Source: Streptomyces humidus (GTDB lineage Bacteria; Actinomycetota; Actinomycetes; Streptomycetales; Streptomycetaceae). Taken from it: DNA of 64,000 nucleotides. Position numbers and translations under genes: made by a program. Shown piece by piece: positions 8,262 through 17,194 of this stretch; the stretch's first letter is position 1, and each line of letters opens with the position of its first letter. The stretch spans positions 1 through 64,000 of the forward strand of contig NZ_BMTL01000013.1 of the NCBI RefSeq assembly GCF_014649655.1, given 5' to 3'. Below the pieces are notes generated by a model. That model did no database searches. It saw only the letters and a list, made by a program, of their open reading frames with translations, and was not told the DNA's origin.

Positions 8262-10126
8262 ACCGAGCGTCCACCTTCGGCGTCCGGGTAACGCTCTCCA
8301 GTCCCGTACGTCGGCCGACACCTGGCGCCCACCGGACGTACCGGGCCCTGCTCGTCGTGGCTGTGGCGTTCACCCTCTCTCTCCTGGCCGGTGTGACCCC
8401 GGCCTCCGCGCACGCCGTGTTCACGAGCAGCGACCCCCGCGAGGGCGTCGTCCTGAAGACCGCGCCACGACAGATCACGGTGACCTTCGACGAAGCCGTC
8501 GCCCTCGTCGAGAACTCCGTCCGCGTCCTCGACCCCGACAACCGCCCGGCGACAGCGGGCGATCCGGAGCACGCCGACGGACAGGGCAACACGGCCCGCG
8601 TCCGCCTCGCCGGAGGGCTTGGCCAGGGCACGTACACCGTCTCCTGGCGGGTGGTGTCGGCGGACAGCCACGCCGTGACCGGAGCCTTCACCTTCTCCGT
8701 CGGCAAACGCTCGCCCGCCAGGCCCGCCGCCACCGCGCAGCCGGCCGTACCCAGGGCCACGAGCGCGCTGAACGAAACGGCCCGCTACGTCGCCTACGCG
8801 GGACTGGCCCTGCTCATCGGCATCACCGTGTTCGTCCTGGCCTGCTGGCCGACGGCCACGGCCCGGCGAGCCGTACGCCGACTCTTCGTGACCGGCTGGT
8901 GGGTGCTGGCGCTGTCCACCCTGGCCTTGGTGCTGCTCCGCGGACCGTACGACAGCGGCGAAGGACCGGGCGCGGTGTTCGACGCGCGGTCGCTGCGCGC
9001 CACGATGGAGACCCGGTCAGGCGTCGCCCTGCTGGTGCGGCTGGTGCTGCTGCTCGTCTTGGCCGTGCTCGTTCGGAACCGGAGGGTCCGGCAAGGCGCC
9101 GACCGGCTCGGGAGGATGGCCGGTGCCCTGTTCGCCCTGGCCATGGCAGCGACCTGGGTCGTCGCCGAGCATGCTGCAGTCGGCGTCCAGGTCCCCGTGG
9201 CGGTCGTCTCCACCGCACTTCATCTGCTCGCGATGGCGGTGTGGCTGGGCGGGCTGGCCGCCCTGCTCACCATCCTGTACCAGGCACCGGCCAAGGATCC
9301 GCTCCCTCCCGCCGCGGTCGCCCGCTTCTCCCGGCTGGCGTTCGTCTCGGTGACGGTTCTCGCCGCCACCGGCGTCTACCAGTCCTGGCGCGGGCTGGGG
9401 TCCTGGGACGCGCTGCTGCACACCGGGTACGGCAGGACGCTGTCGCTCAAGGTGTGGACCGTGCTGGTGGTACTGGCGGTGGCCGCGCAGTCACGGCGCT
9501 GGACCGGGCGGCTGCTCACGGCGCCCGAGCCGGAGCGGGCGCCGATCGCGGTGGGCGGCCGGGAGGCGGACGATCCCTGCGGCACCGTCCCGTCCAGGGC
9601 CGGGGTTCCGACGGAGCGGACAGCGCAGCGGCACGGGCTGCGCCGGTGCGTGCTGGCCGAGGTGGCGGTCGGCATGGTGGTCCTGATGCTCACCACCATG
9701 CTGACCGGGACGCAGACCGGACGGGCGGCCGAGGAATCGGCTGCACTGGCGGTTCTCGTGCCCGGTCAGCCCACTCAGTCCTTGTCGATGGTCCCTTTCG
9801 ACACCGGCAGTCGCACCCTGGGACCCCTGGGGAGCGGCAGGGTGCAGATCGTCCTGGAACCCGGGCGGGTCGGACGCAACGCGGTCCAGGCGGTCGTCTA
9901 CGGCGCAGACGGCGGGCTCGTACCTGTGCCCGAACTGCGTCTCGCCTTCACCCTGGTTTCGCAGGGCGTGGGTCCCCTGGATGCGGAGCTCGTGGACGAG
10001 CGCGGCTACTGGGGCAGTGACAGTCTCACCCTGCCCACGGAAGGGACGTGGACGATGCGGGTCACTGTACGGGTGTCGGAAGTCGACCAGGTCACCGTGG
10101 AGCACCAGGTCGACATCGGACCCTGA
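8258..10126 (+). CDS. CopC-CopD fusion (YcnJ-like) copper protein
   Basis: 622 residues. Signal peptide to about 50 ending ASAHAVFTSSDP, so mature His1 is available as in CopC. CopC domain about 51-148, with the second His in ADSHAVTG. CopD-type membrane domain about 170-470 with about eight helices. After a linker and one more helix there is a C-terminal extracytoplasmic beta domain (about 500-622) resembling FixH/YtkA-type modules. Known YcnJ-like proteins import or bind copper. It overlaps the YcnI-like gene by four bases and is the last gene of the operon starting at 6774. Confidence 0.88.
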   Translation: MNRASTFGVRVTLSSPVRRPTPGAHRTYRALLVVAVAFTLSLLAGVTPASAHAVFTSSDPREGVVLKTAPRQITVTFDEAVALVENSVRVLDPDNRPATAGDPEHADGQGNTARVRLAGGLGQGTYTVSWRVVSADSHAVTGAFTFSVGKRSPARPAATAQPAVPRATSALNETARYVAYAGLALLIGITVFVLACWPTATARRAVRRLFVTGWWVLALSTLALVLLRGPYDSGEGPGAVFDARSLRATMETRSGVALLVRLVLLLVLAVLVRNRRVRQGADRLGRMAGALFALAMAATWVVAEHAAVGVQVPVAVVSTALHLLAMAVWLGGLAALLTILYQAPAKDPLPPAAVARFSRLAFVSVTVLAATGVYQSWRGLGSWDALLHTGYGRTLSLKVWTVLVVLAVAAQSRRWTGRLLTAPEPERAPIAVGGREADDPCGTVPSRAGVPTERTAQRHGLRRCVLAEVAVGMVVLMLTTMLTGTQTGRAAEESAALAVLVPGQPTQSLSMVPFDTGSRTLGPLGSGRVQIVLEPGRVGRNAVQAVVYGADGGLVPVPELRLAFTLVSQGVGPLDAELVDERGYWGSDSLTLPTEGTWTMRVTVRVSEVDQVTVEHQVDIGP

Positions 10127-10726
10127 CAACCCCTCGTCCCGTCTTCTCGCATTGCACAAAACGCGCGCTGAGCCTCCGGGTCGTCCATGGGCGCCTGACT
10201 CAGGGACTCGTCCGGTGTGGGTCAGGACCGAGGCGGGTGCCCAGACACGCAGCGTGGCGGACGTTCTGACCCGTCGGCTCCGGGTTCGTGAAGCAACCTG
10301 ACTCTCGGCGACGGGTGACCGTCCGGGCGAGGTCGCGCTGGTCGAAGTCGATGGCGTGGATGGCGGCCCAGGCGCTGCCTATGCGGGAATCGCTGGGAAG
10401 CCGCGAAGTAGGGGCTGCCTCGGAAGTGAGCCGGCGCCTGGCGGGGCCGCGTCGCCCGAGCGGTGCGCGTCTCGGGGATGACGACTCGAGCGCAGGGGGT
10501 TCGGCCGACCGTCCTTTCGCCCCGTGCGGCCGGACGGCCGCCCGCACGGGGCGGCGACATCTGGGGCCTGATGACGGCGATCACGTCGGCGGGACGAAAG
10601 TCTTCGCCGGGTGTTGATGCCGATCTTTACCCTGTGCAAAGATGCAGGCGTGGAAGCGCTGCTGGTGCTTCCTGGTGCGCCGGGAAGTCTGGTCGGCAAC
10701 TGTTGCCGAGCCGATCCGGAAAGCCG
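10127..10726. other. 600-base intergenic region
   Basis: No gene supported. Open frames on the minus strand (about 10200-10584) lack ribosome binding sites and recognisable domains. A half palindrome TTGCA sits at 10152-10156, and a degenerate full site at 10627-10639. Confidence 0.45.
10627..10639. promoter_or_regulatory. Degenerate palindrome TTACC-CTG-TGCAA
   Basis: The right arm is perfect; the left arm matches TTGCA at three of five bases. It lies 87 bases before the STAS gene and matches the series of TTGCA-N3-TGCAA sites in this block. Confidence 0.4.
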
Positions 10727-11164
10727 ATGCCACCATCTCAGCCCGACCCGCAGGATGACGAGACGGTCGGTGCCGCACTGACGGGCGGCGACGAGTCGAC
10801 CCTGCCGCAAGAGCCCCATGAAGCGGCTTCGTCCTCGAGACTGTCCGTCCGCCGGGAGAGCGGAGGACGCCTTCCGCCGCGACTGGAGTTGCATCTCGCC
10901 GGAGAGCTCGACGCCGACACCGCGCATGCACTCCGAGAGCATCTGGCCGTGCTCGCCGCCCACTCCGCCGGCGGCTTGCTGGTGCTGGACCTGTCGGGCA
11001 TCACCTTCTGCGACTACCCGGGCCTGTACACCCTGCTGAGTATTCACCGGACCCTGCCCCTGGCCGGTATCGACGTGCAGTTCACCCGAGCCAGCGGGGT
11101 GCTCCGGGCCACTGCGGAGCGGGCGGGTCTGACCACCCAGCTCGCTTTGGGGGACGCGTCCTGA
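10727..11164 (+). CDS. STAS-domain protein (anti-anti-sigma factor-like)
   Basis: 145 residues from the ATG at 10727 with GGAAAG upstream. A disordered N-terminus (about 45 residues) precedes a STAS domain with the sheet-helix segment LLVLDLSGITFCDYPGL. In SpoIIAA-type antagonists the equivalent D-S/T-S/T-G carries the serine phosphorylated by an anti-sigma kinase; here it is DYPG, so serine regulation appears absent. It could be a constitutively active antagonist or serve another partner. No anti-sigma factor is adjacent; the nearest related gene is the SpoIIE phosphatase at 13759-14847. Confidence 0.78.
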   Translation: MPPSQPDPQDDETVGAALTGGDESTLPQEPHEAASSSRLSVRRESGGRLPPRLELHLAGELDADTAHALREHLAVLAAHSAGGLLVLDLSGITFCDYPGLYTLLSIHRTLPLAGIDVQFTRASGVLRATAERAGLTTQLALGDAS

Positions 11165-11596
11165 GTACGGGCCCGTGGCCGCCTCCGGAGTCGGCAGGAA
11201 CCCACGCACCCGATGTTCTGAAGGGCGGAGCGACCTCCGCCGCGTGCCCGAGGGGCTTTGTGGACCGCTGCGGCGGACCGACCGTCGAACCGCGTCTCCC
11301 GGCGACTCTGAACACCGGCTCCGCCGGCTTCGGCCACACCCTCCCCAGGAGACCGCCCAGACTGCCCGTCTCGCAGGTCACGCCTCCCCCGCACCAGCCC
11401 GTAAAGCCCGTCACCACCCTCACTCCACCCGAGGGAGTACCGACCGATACCTGCACCACCGGCCGACTGCCACTCCGGGGCGAGGACTGTGACGCACACC
11501 ACACCATCTCATGCAAAATTTGTCTCCTGCAATGATCCGGGGACGCCGCGCATCCGTACCTCCTTTCGTCCGTACTCCTCTCGTCCGGAGGCACCC
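11165..11596. other. Intergenic region before the DUF4142 gene
   Basis: About 430 bases with no supported gene. The last 100 bases hold AT-richer sequence with ATGCAAAATTTG and a near-palindromic site at 11520-11532. Confidence 0.45.
11520..11532. promoter_or_regulatory. Degenerate palindrome TTGTC-TCC-TGCAA
   Basis: Eight of ten arm bases match TTGCA-N3-TGCAA. It lies 64 bases upstream of the DUF4142 gene start. Confidence 0.45.
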
Positions 11597-12337
11597 ATGC
11601 CCACATCGCGCAGCAAGATGGGAACGGTCTTCGTGGTCGGCGCTCTCGGCCTGACCATCAGCGCTCTCGCCTACCCGGCCATGCTCGGCATCCAGACCAC
11701 ATCGAGCGACACTTCGCGCATCATCGCCAACACCCAGTTCGGTCCGCTGACGGAGGCGGACCGCGACTTCGTCGTCAAGGTCCGCGCGGCGGGCCTGTGG
11801 GAGTACCCCCTGGGCGAAATGGCCATGAAGAAGGGATCGACGCAGGAGATGAAAGAGGCCGGCAAACACCTGATCGTCGGGCACGCCGGTCTGGACGCGA
11901 TGTGCCTCAAGATCGCGCCCATGCTGAACGTCACGCTGCCCAATCAGGCCAGTCCGCAACAGCAGCAGTTCGTGGCGACCTCGGCGGCGGAGTCCGGCAG
12001 GCAGTTCGACAGCACCGCCGCCAACATCATGCGCGTCACCCACGGCCAGATCTTCCCGGTCATCGCGAAAATCCGCGCGACCACCAGGAACACCCTGGTC
12101 CGTCAGCTCGCCGACCTCGCCAACGACACCGTCCTGGACCACATCACCGTCCTGGAGAACACCGGCGTGATCAACAGCGAACTGGTCAACTTCCAGCAGT
12201 CCACCCCGCCCAAGCTCCCGAAGGACCAACTCACCCCGCCCCCACCCCAGCCCGGCGCCCCCATCGTCGTCCTCGCCGCCCGCCCCGACCTCAACATCAA
12301 CACTTCGGCCCCGACGCCCAGTCCGTCAGCCGGATGA
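11597..12337 (+). CDS. DUF4142 family exported helical protein
   Basis: 246 residues. An N-terminal signal or anchor (MGTVFVVGALGLTISALAYP) precedes a DUF4142 domain (about 48-195), an all-helical ferritin-like fold, with the usual DRDFVVKVRAAGLWEYPLGE opening and LIVGHAGLD segment. A Pro-rich tail follows. Function is unknown for the family; members are often stress-induced and exported. The ATG at 11597 is favoured by CGGAGG five bases upstream. The 3' end overlaps the convergent membrane-protein gene by 12 bases. Confidence 0.82.
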   Translation: MPTSRSKMGTVFVVGALGLTISALAYPAMLGIQTTSSDTSRIIANTQFGPLTEADRDFVVKVRAAGLWEYPLGEMAMKKGSTQEMKEAGKHLIVGHAGLDAMCLKIAPMLNVTLPNQASPQQQQFVATSAAESGRQFDSTAANIMRVTHGQIFPVIAKIRATTRNTLVRQLADLANDTVLDHITVLENTGVINSELVNFQQSTPPKLPKDQLTPPPPQPGAPIVVLAARPDLNINTSAPTPSPSAG

Positions 12338-13051
12338 CCATTCGGTGCCGGCGCCGTCCCGTCGGCCGGCCGACGGGACGGTCATCCGGTACGAGCGCAC
12401 GACCGCGACGACCGTGGCCGCGACGAGAGCGGCCGCCCACCCGGTCAGGCCGAGCAACGCACGCAACGCCCCGACACCCGCCCCGACACCGCGCGGAGGC
12501 ACCCGTCCCCGCGGGTCGTAGACGACGGCAAGGGCGTCGCCGGGGCGGGTGGCCTGCCCACAGCCACGCCAGACCCGCACCTGCAGCGGCACCCCACGCC
12601 GGTCGGCCACGGAGCAGAGATAGCGACCACGGCCGCCCCGCACCGCCCCCTCGTCCCGCACCGACGTCACCACCACGGACTGCACCCGCCCCTGCTCCCC
12701 CAGTACGACGCCGGCGGCGGCCTGCGGCGCCTGGGCCGCGAGGCAAGCCGCGAGCACGGCGACGACGCCCACCAGCGCCCGGCCCGCCCGCACCACGATC
12801 AGGTGGACAACGAGCGCGAGCGCACACACCAGGCCGACCGCACCGTCGGCCAGCCCCGGGCGCCCCGTCCAGGCCCCGAAGACGGACGTGCCGACGATGC
12901 TCGCGACGGCCAGCGCCGCCGCGAGAACGCCCTCCCCGACCAGCCACCACGGAGGGAGGCCGACGAACTCGGCAGGCCCCCACACACTGGCACGCAGATG
13001 CCCCGCCAGACGGGGCTCCACATCGCGGGGCGCGCGACGCCACCAGCGCAT
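12326..13051 (-). CDS. Membrane protein with DUF3592-like extracytoplasmic segment
   Basis: 241 residues. Helices near 35-57, 68-86, 88-112 and 205-226. Between helices 3 and 4 an exported segment contains YLCSVADRRGVPLQVRVW, a second Cys in RGCGQA, and YDPRGRVPPR, a strand pattern like DUF3592 or Rv1733c-type proteins. The two cysteines could form a disulfide. Function unknown. A perfect TTGCA-N3-TGCAA palindrome lies 53 bases upstream of the ATG. It converges on the DUF4142 gene, with overlapping 3' ends. Confidence 0.7.
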   Translation of the reverse strand: MRWWRRAPRDVEPRLAGHLRASVWGPAEFVGLPPWWLVGEGVLAAALAVASIVGTSVFGAWTGRPGLADGAVGLVCALALVVHLIVVRAGRALVGVVAVLAACLAAQAPQAAAGVVLGEQGRVQSVVVTSVRDEGAVRGGRGRYLCSVADRRGVPLQVRVWRGCGQATRPGDALAVVYDPRGRVPPRGVGAGVGALRALLGLTGWAAALVAATVVAVVRSYRMTVPSAGRRDGAGTEWSSG

Positions 13052-13103
13052 GCGCCACTCACCCTTTCCCGTCCCGATGCGGCGAACCGCGCCCGCACTT
13101 TTC

Positions 13104-13116
13104 TTGCATTATGCAA
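13104..13116. promoter_or_regulatory. Palindrome TTGCA-TTA-TGCAA
   Basis: Perfect inverted repeat, arms 13104-13108 and 13112-13116, between the MarR gene's 3' end and the minus-strand membrane-protein gene, 53 bases from the latter's start. Confidence 0.7.
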
Positions 13117-13187
13117 AAGGTCGAGGAGTCCGGGAAGGGCGGGCCCGTCCGCCTCTCGGCCGGCGCAGCGCGAAGGCGGCCGGGGGC

Positions 13188-13724
13188 TTACGCCTCTCGG
13201 GCCCCTGCCGCGTCCGCCCCCCAGCCGAGCGGATGCGGTTCCGGTTCGTCCGCTTCGAAAGCGGGCGGCTCCCCTCCCGCCTCGTTGAAGGCGCCCAGCG
13301 CCTCGACGAGCGCCAGCCGCTCCGTCGGCCTGAGCCGTGCGACGATCGCGGCGATCTCCTCACGCCGCCGGGCCGTGACCTCCTCGACGGTGCGCCGACC
13401 CTCGTCGGTGAGCTGCAGCAGGGTCTCGCGCCGGTTGCCGGGGTTGGTCTGGCGGTCGGCGAGCCCGGCGGCGATGAGCCGGTCCACCATGCGCATGGCC
13501 GTCGACGGCGCCACCTGGAGCAGTTCGGCCAGGGCGACCAGCTTGGTCGCCCCGCGGCTGGAGAGCACGACGAGCATCCGGAACTGCGCGAGGGTCACTC
13601 TCTCCTCGACCGCTGCGATCGAGCGGGCGGAGACGGCCACCAGCAACCGGGACGCGGTCAGCACCGCTCGGGTGACCTCGTCGACATCGTCCATGGCCCC
13701 CACGGGGCTCTCGTGCTGCGGCAT
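13188..13724 (-). CDS. MarR-family transcriptional regulator
   Basis: 178 residues. A winged-helix MarR domain (about 15-150) includes VTLAQFRMLVVLSSRG, the recognition region LLQVAPSTAMRMVDRLIAAG and the wing NPGNRRETLLQLTDEG. The C-terminal 25 residues are an acidic extension. Start: ATG at 13724 with GAAAGG upstream; a second ATG ten codons in is possible. It lies 34 bases after the SpoIIE phosphatase gene on the same strand, so co-transcription is likely. Its position inside the TTGCA-N3-TGCAA cluster makes it the best local candidate for the protein that binds those sites; this is inference. Confidence 0.85.
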   Translation of the reverse strand: MPQHESPVGAMDDVDEVTRAVLTASRLLVAVSARSIAAVEERVTLAQFRMLVVLSSRGATKLVALAELLQVAPSTAMRMVDRLIAAGLADRQTNPGNRRETLLQLTDEGRRTVEEVTARRREEIAAIVARLRPTERLALVEALGAFNEAGGEPPAFEADEPEPHPLGWGADAAGAREA

Positions 13725-13758
13725 ACATCCTTTCTATCGCGCCGAAGCACCTGCTCAC

Positions 13759-14847
13759 TCACGCGTCGCGAACAGATTTTCCCTTCCCATGACCATGGAA
13801 GCGCAGCAGGAGCATGGCCGCGTCGTCGTGCGGAGGGCCCGCCGCATGCCGCATCAGATCCTCCCGCAGGGCTTCGAGGGCCAGCTGCGCGTCGGGGTCC
13901 TTGAGCAGGTACGCCCGGTCGGCGAGCGGGTAAAAGGCCCCCCGCTCGTCCCGGGCCTCGCTGACGCCGTCGGTATACAGCAGGAGTTGCGCTCCGGGCT
14001 CGAAGTCCACCCGGTAGGGCTCGGGCCCCTCGGCCCCGTGGACCCCCAGACCGAGCGGCAGCGCGTAGGCGGGCGGCTGTGGGAAGCCCACCGTGCCGTC
14101 CTGGCGTACGACCATGGGAGGCGGATGACCGTAGTTCAGGAAGACAGCCCCGCCGGCCGAACCGATCTCCGCGAGGACGGCAGTGACGAACTTCTCACCC
14201 TCCAGCTCACGGGCCACGCTGCGCTCCAGCCGCTCCCCCAGCCCCACCAGGTCGCTCTCATCGTGGGCCGCCTCCCGGAAGGCGCCGAGCACCACGGCGG
14301 CCGTCTCCACCGCGGCCAGGCCCTTGCCCTGGACATCGCCCACGATGACCCGGACACCGTGCGGGGAGGGGACCACCTCGTACAGATCCCCGCCGATGCG
14401 CGCCTCCGCGACGGCGGAGGTGTAGGAGACCGCCGCCTGCAGCGGGCCGGCCGTCCGCGGTACCGGGCGCAGCAGCACCCGCTGGGCCACCTCGGCGATC
14501 GACCGCACGCTGGCCAGCTCGGCCTCGCGCCGCGAGCGCATCACGGCGGCCGCGACGCCCGCGCCCGTGACCCCGACCACCGAGATCAGGGCGGTGAACC
14601 CGCGGCGCCCTTCGAAGAGGCCGTCGTACAGGCCGAGAGCCAGGCAGAGCACCAGCGCCAGCACGCCGATCAGTGCGGTACGCCGCCAGCCTCCGACCAG
14701 CCCGGCGAAGGCGGGCCCGAGCGAGACCAGCGGCAGGAACCCCACCCCGGGTCCCGCCACCACGTCCGCCACGGCCACCACGCCCATCGCGGTCACCGGC
14801 AACCAGGACAGGAGCCGGGATCCGGACGCCTGCCGGCTCATGATCAT
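13759..14847 (-). CDS. Membrane-bound SpoIIE-type PP2C phosphatase
   Basis: 362 residues from the ATG at 14847, which has GAGGAGGA upstream. About four membrane helices (residues 12-105) precede a SpoIIE/PP2C catalytic domain with RIGGDLYEVVP, GDVQGKGLAAVE, LLLYTDGVSEARD and PHDDAAMLLLRF, which together hold the metal-binding acidic residues. Family role: dephosphorylation of anti-anti-sigma (STAS) proteins. The only STAS protein nearby (10727-11164) lacks the usual serine, so its partner is probably elsewhere. A near-palindromic TTAGA-CTA-TGCAA site lies between this gene and the divergent nitroreductase gene. Confidence 0.87.
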   Translation of the reverse strand: MIMSRQASGSRLLSWLPVTAMGVVAVADVVAGPGVGFLPLVSLGPAFAGLVGGWRRTALIGVLALVLCLALGLYDGLFEGRRGFTALISVVGVTGAGVAAAVMRSRREAELASVRSIAEVAQRVLLRPVPRTAGPLQAAVSYTSAVAEARIGGDLYEVVPSPHGVRVIVGDVQGKGLAAVETAAVVLGAFREAAHDESDLVGLGERLERSVARELEGEKFVTAVLAEIGSAGGAVFLNYGHPPPMVVRQDGTVGFPQPPAYALPLGLGVHGAEGPEPYRVDFEPGAQLLLYTDGVSEARDERGAFYPLADRAYLLKDPDAQLALEALREDLMRHAAGPPHDDAAMLLLRFHGHGKGKSVRDA

Positions 14848-14915
14848 GGACGTCCTCCTCAGGTGGTCGCGGTGCTCGAAAACGGCCTTCTCCCTCCGCA
14901 GGCGCGCTCTCGTAT

Positions 14916-14928
14916 TTAGACTATGCAA
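14916..14928. promoter_or_regulatory. Degenerate palindrome TTAGA-CTA-TGCAA
   Basis: The right arm is perfect, the left arm three of five. It sits in the divergent promoter between the phosphatase (69 bases away) and the nitroreductase-like gene (92 bases away), so it could control both. Confidence 0.45.
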
Positions 14929-15019
14929 TGGTTGTTGCGCTGAAGCGGCGCTCACACCGGCCCTTTACCCAATCGAGGCCGAACACCGGCGCCTCCGACG
15001 ACACTCCGGGAAGACGACG

Positions 15020-15541
15020 ATGCCCCACAGAGGAACCCGTGACACCCGCCCTCAACTCCCCACCGGCTGGCGACGCCTGGTCGCGCGCGCACCTCTCCTG
15101 CTCTTCCGCGCCGGACTCGGGCCGGTTCTCGGCAAGCGGTTCCTCCTCCTGCGCCACGTCGGCCGCACGACGGGCCTGGACCGCCACGTCGTCCTCGAAG
15201 TAGTGGCGCACGAGACCCTGCACCCCGGCTGGACCGTCGCCTCCGGCTTCGGCCACGGCTCGGACTGGTACCGCAACCTGCGCGCACACCCGAAGACCGT
15301 CATCCAGATCGGCAACCGCCACCACGCCGTCACCGCCCGCTTCCTCTCCCCCGACGACGGCGCCCAGATCATGGCGGACTACGCCCGTCGGCATCCCCGC
15401 ACGGCCCGCCGCCTCTGCGCGTTCATGGGCCTGCCCGCCGACGGCAGCGAGGCGTCGTTCCGCGACGCGGGCCGGGCCATACCGTTCGTCCGCCTCGAAG
15501 CTGCCGACGGACACCGCCCGCAGCGCCGCAGACGTAGGTGA
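15020..15541 (+). CDS. Deazaflavin (F420)-dependent nitroreductase family protein
   Basis: 173 residues from the ATG at 15020 with GGGAAG upstream. The pattern LLLRHVGRTTGLDRHVVLEVV, then SGFGHGSDWYRNLRAHPKTVIQIG and later FVRLEA, is that of the Ddn-like split beta-barrel family that binds F420 (family knowledge). The substrate is unknown; members reduce quinones or xenobiotics. A basic Arg tail ends the protein. It is divergent from the SpoIIE phosphatase gene. Confidence 0.82.
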   Translation: MPHRGTRDTRPQLPTGWRRLVARAPLLLFRAGLGPVLGKRFLLLRHVGRTTGLDRHVVLEVVAHETLHPGWTVASGFGHGSDWYRNLRAHPKTVIQIGNRHHAVTARFLSPDDGAQIMADYARRHPRTARRLCAFMGLPADGSEASFRDAGRAIPFVRLEAADGHRPQRRRRR

Positions 15542-15726
15542 CGCCCTGGCCGGGGACATGCGAGGAGCCGTATCCGGCGGCGCCTTCCTCCTGCGGGGCG
15601 ACGATGATCTCCCCGAGCCCTGGGGACGCGTTCCCTGTCTCGTGCACACGACGCAGCCAGATCCGCTGCGGCTCAAGCGCGGGCAAAGCCTCCCCATGAA
15701 GCGGCACATAGACTGGCGATCTCATT

Positions 15727-15739
15727 TTGCACTGTGCAA
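15727..15739. promoter_or_regulatory. Palindrome TTGCA-CTG-TGCAA
   Basis: Perfect inverted repeat, arms 15727-15731 and 15735-15739. It is 146 bases upstream of the GTG chosen for the next gene, the rightmost copy of the series. Confidence 0.6.
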
Positions 15740-15884
15740 TGATTGTGCGGGGGAGCCGAGCCGACGGCCGGTCGCCGTTTCGGCGCCCAGGAGTGAAGCT
15801 GACACGGTTGATGCGGCACGGAACGGCGCACTGGCCGTCGGCAGGCCCCCCCGGATCCGGCCAGAAGGGAGATGGGCAGGCACC

Positions 15885-16322
15885 GTGACTGCGCCCGAGC
15901 CCACCGGCCCCACCGATCCCGAGAGCATCTGGCTGAAGTTCCTCAACGACAACGAAGAAGCCATTCGACGCTCCGCACCACGGGAACCCTCAGCACTGGA
16001 ACGGCTGTTTCCGCGCGACAGCGCCCCTGTCCGCGAAGCCGACTGCGTCGGTGACGTCTGGCAACCGGACGACGACTGGCCCGGACCGGCATGGCAGGAC
16101 CTGAGCATCCGGGAAAGGGTCCGCAGAGGGCTCCGCGCCCTCGGCGCGGTCGCCGCCGTTGTCGCACTGCTGGGGATCTTCTCCTGCCTGCCCCGGGGCG
16201 CGCCGGGACTGTCCGAGGAACAGAACACCCCCACGGCAGGGCAGTCGGAAAGCATCTTCGAGCCACCGACGACCGAGGGCGCGCTTCCCTCCCCGGTGCG
16301 TCCCCGAGGCAGCGACGAGTAG
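15885..16322 (+). CDS. Small single-pass membrane protein
   Basis: 145 residues from a GTG at 15885, with GGGAG- and GGCAGG-type sequence upstream. An acidic cytoplasmic part containing ESIWLKFLNDNEEAIRRSAP and DVWQPDDDWPGPAWQDL precedes one membrane helix (about 85-105) and a Pro/Ser/Glu exterior tail. I recognise this as a recurrent Streptomyces hypothetical, without known function. The start is uncertain because the frame stays open upstream. Confidence 0.6.
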   Translation: MTAPEPTGPTDPESIWLKFLNDNEEAIRRSAPREPSALERLFPRDSAPVREADCVGDVWQPDDDWPGPAWQDLSIRERVRRGLRALGAVAAVVALLGIFSCLPRGAPGLSEEQNTPTAGQSESIFEPPTTEGALPSPVRPRGSDE

Positions 16323-16603
16323 CTCGGCCCGGCACGCCTGTCGCGGCGACCGTGTGAGCACCCGTCGACCAGCAGACGAGTTGCCGACACCCGGCAATCT
16401 CACCCCTGCCACAGTGCACGTCAACGGCCTGGCAATGCCGCATAAGGAACTGCGCCAAGCCGGCAAACTGCTGAGCACCGTCTGACCGCCCACCAGCCTC
16501 TGATCTGGGGCCGTGGCGCGAAGCAGGATCCCTCGCGTGTCGCGGGAACCCCGCTCGGGCCGCACCCGCCTGAGCGCGGCCCGAGAGATGAACAGGCTTC
16601 AGG
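16323..16603. other. Short intergenic region, convergent genes
   Basis: About 280 bases between convergent genes. I see no gene and no strong hairpin. Confidence 0.4.
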
Positions 16604-17194
16604 TCATTCGGCGGCTCCCCCTTCCGCCGGCAGTCCTGTTCGGCGTCGTCTGCGGACGGCGACGACCCCTCCGCCCGCGATCACGGCGACGGCCCCGGCG
16701 AGAACGGCCGTCGCGTTGGCGCCTCCGAGGCCCAGGACGGTGTCGGCACCGCCGGTGTCCGGAGCCGGCAGGCTCAGATCGGCGCAGGCGGACGGGGGCT
16801 CGAAGGGCTTGGCGCCGTCCACGACCTCGAACTGGAACGCGCTGGTCTGGGCGTCCCCGTCGCCGGCGGTGACCGTGTAGGTGAGGGTGACGACACCCAC
16901 GGGCAGCGGGGGGACCGCGGCGCACGCGGTGCCACCGCCGGTGACGACCGGCGCTCCGACCGGGACGGTCGTGCCGTCGGCTCCGACCATTCCGATCTTC
17001 GGCGGGACGCCGGACTTCAGGTCTTTGAAGGTCAGCGCGACGACGTCGGTCCCGGCCGCGACCTTGGCGCCTGGTGCCGGTGTGGCGTCCTCGAGTGCGG
17101 TGTGGGCGTACGCGGGTGTGCCGCCGAGAAGCAGCAGCACACCCGCGCACCCGAGCGGTCCTGACGCCGCCCTCAGAAGTCGAAGTCCGCGCAT
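16604..17194 (-). CDS. CopC-domain exported protein with C-terminal anchor
   Basis: 196 residues. Signal peptide ending TPAYAHTALEDATPAPG, so mature His1 is available; CopC-like domain about 31-128; Pro-rich linker; one C-terminal membrane helix (TAVLAGAVAVIAGGGVVAV) followed by five Arg. Likely copper binding at the cell surface. The ATG at 17194 lies 22 bases inside the SOD-like lipoprotein gene, so the two are probably translated from one message. It repeats the architecture of the CopC part of the 8258-10126 protein without the CopD domain. Confidence 0.8.
   Translation of the reverse strand: MRGLRLLRAASGPLGCAGVLLLLGGTPAYAHTALEDATPAPGAKVAAGTDVVALTFKDLKSGVPPKIGMVGADGTTVPVGAPVVTGGGTACAAVPPLPVGVVTLTYTVTAGDGDAQTSAFQFEVVDGAKPFEPPSACADLSLPAPDTGGADTVLGLGGANATAVLAGAVAVIAGGGVVAVRRRRRTGLPAEGGAAE

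Noticed and set aside
10200..10584. Two overlapping minus-strand frames after the CopC/CopD gene
   Set aside because: No start signals or family resemblance; they look like chance frames in GC-rich DNA.
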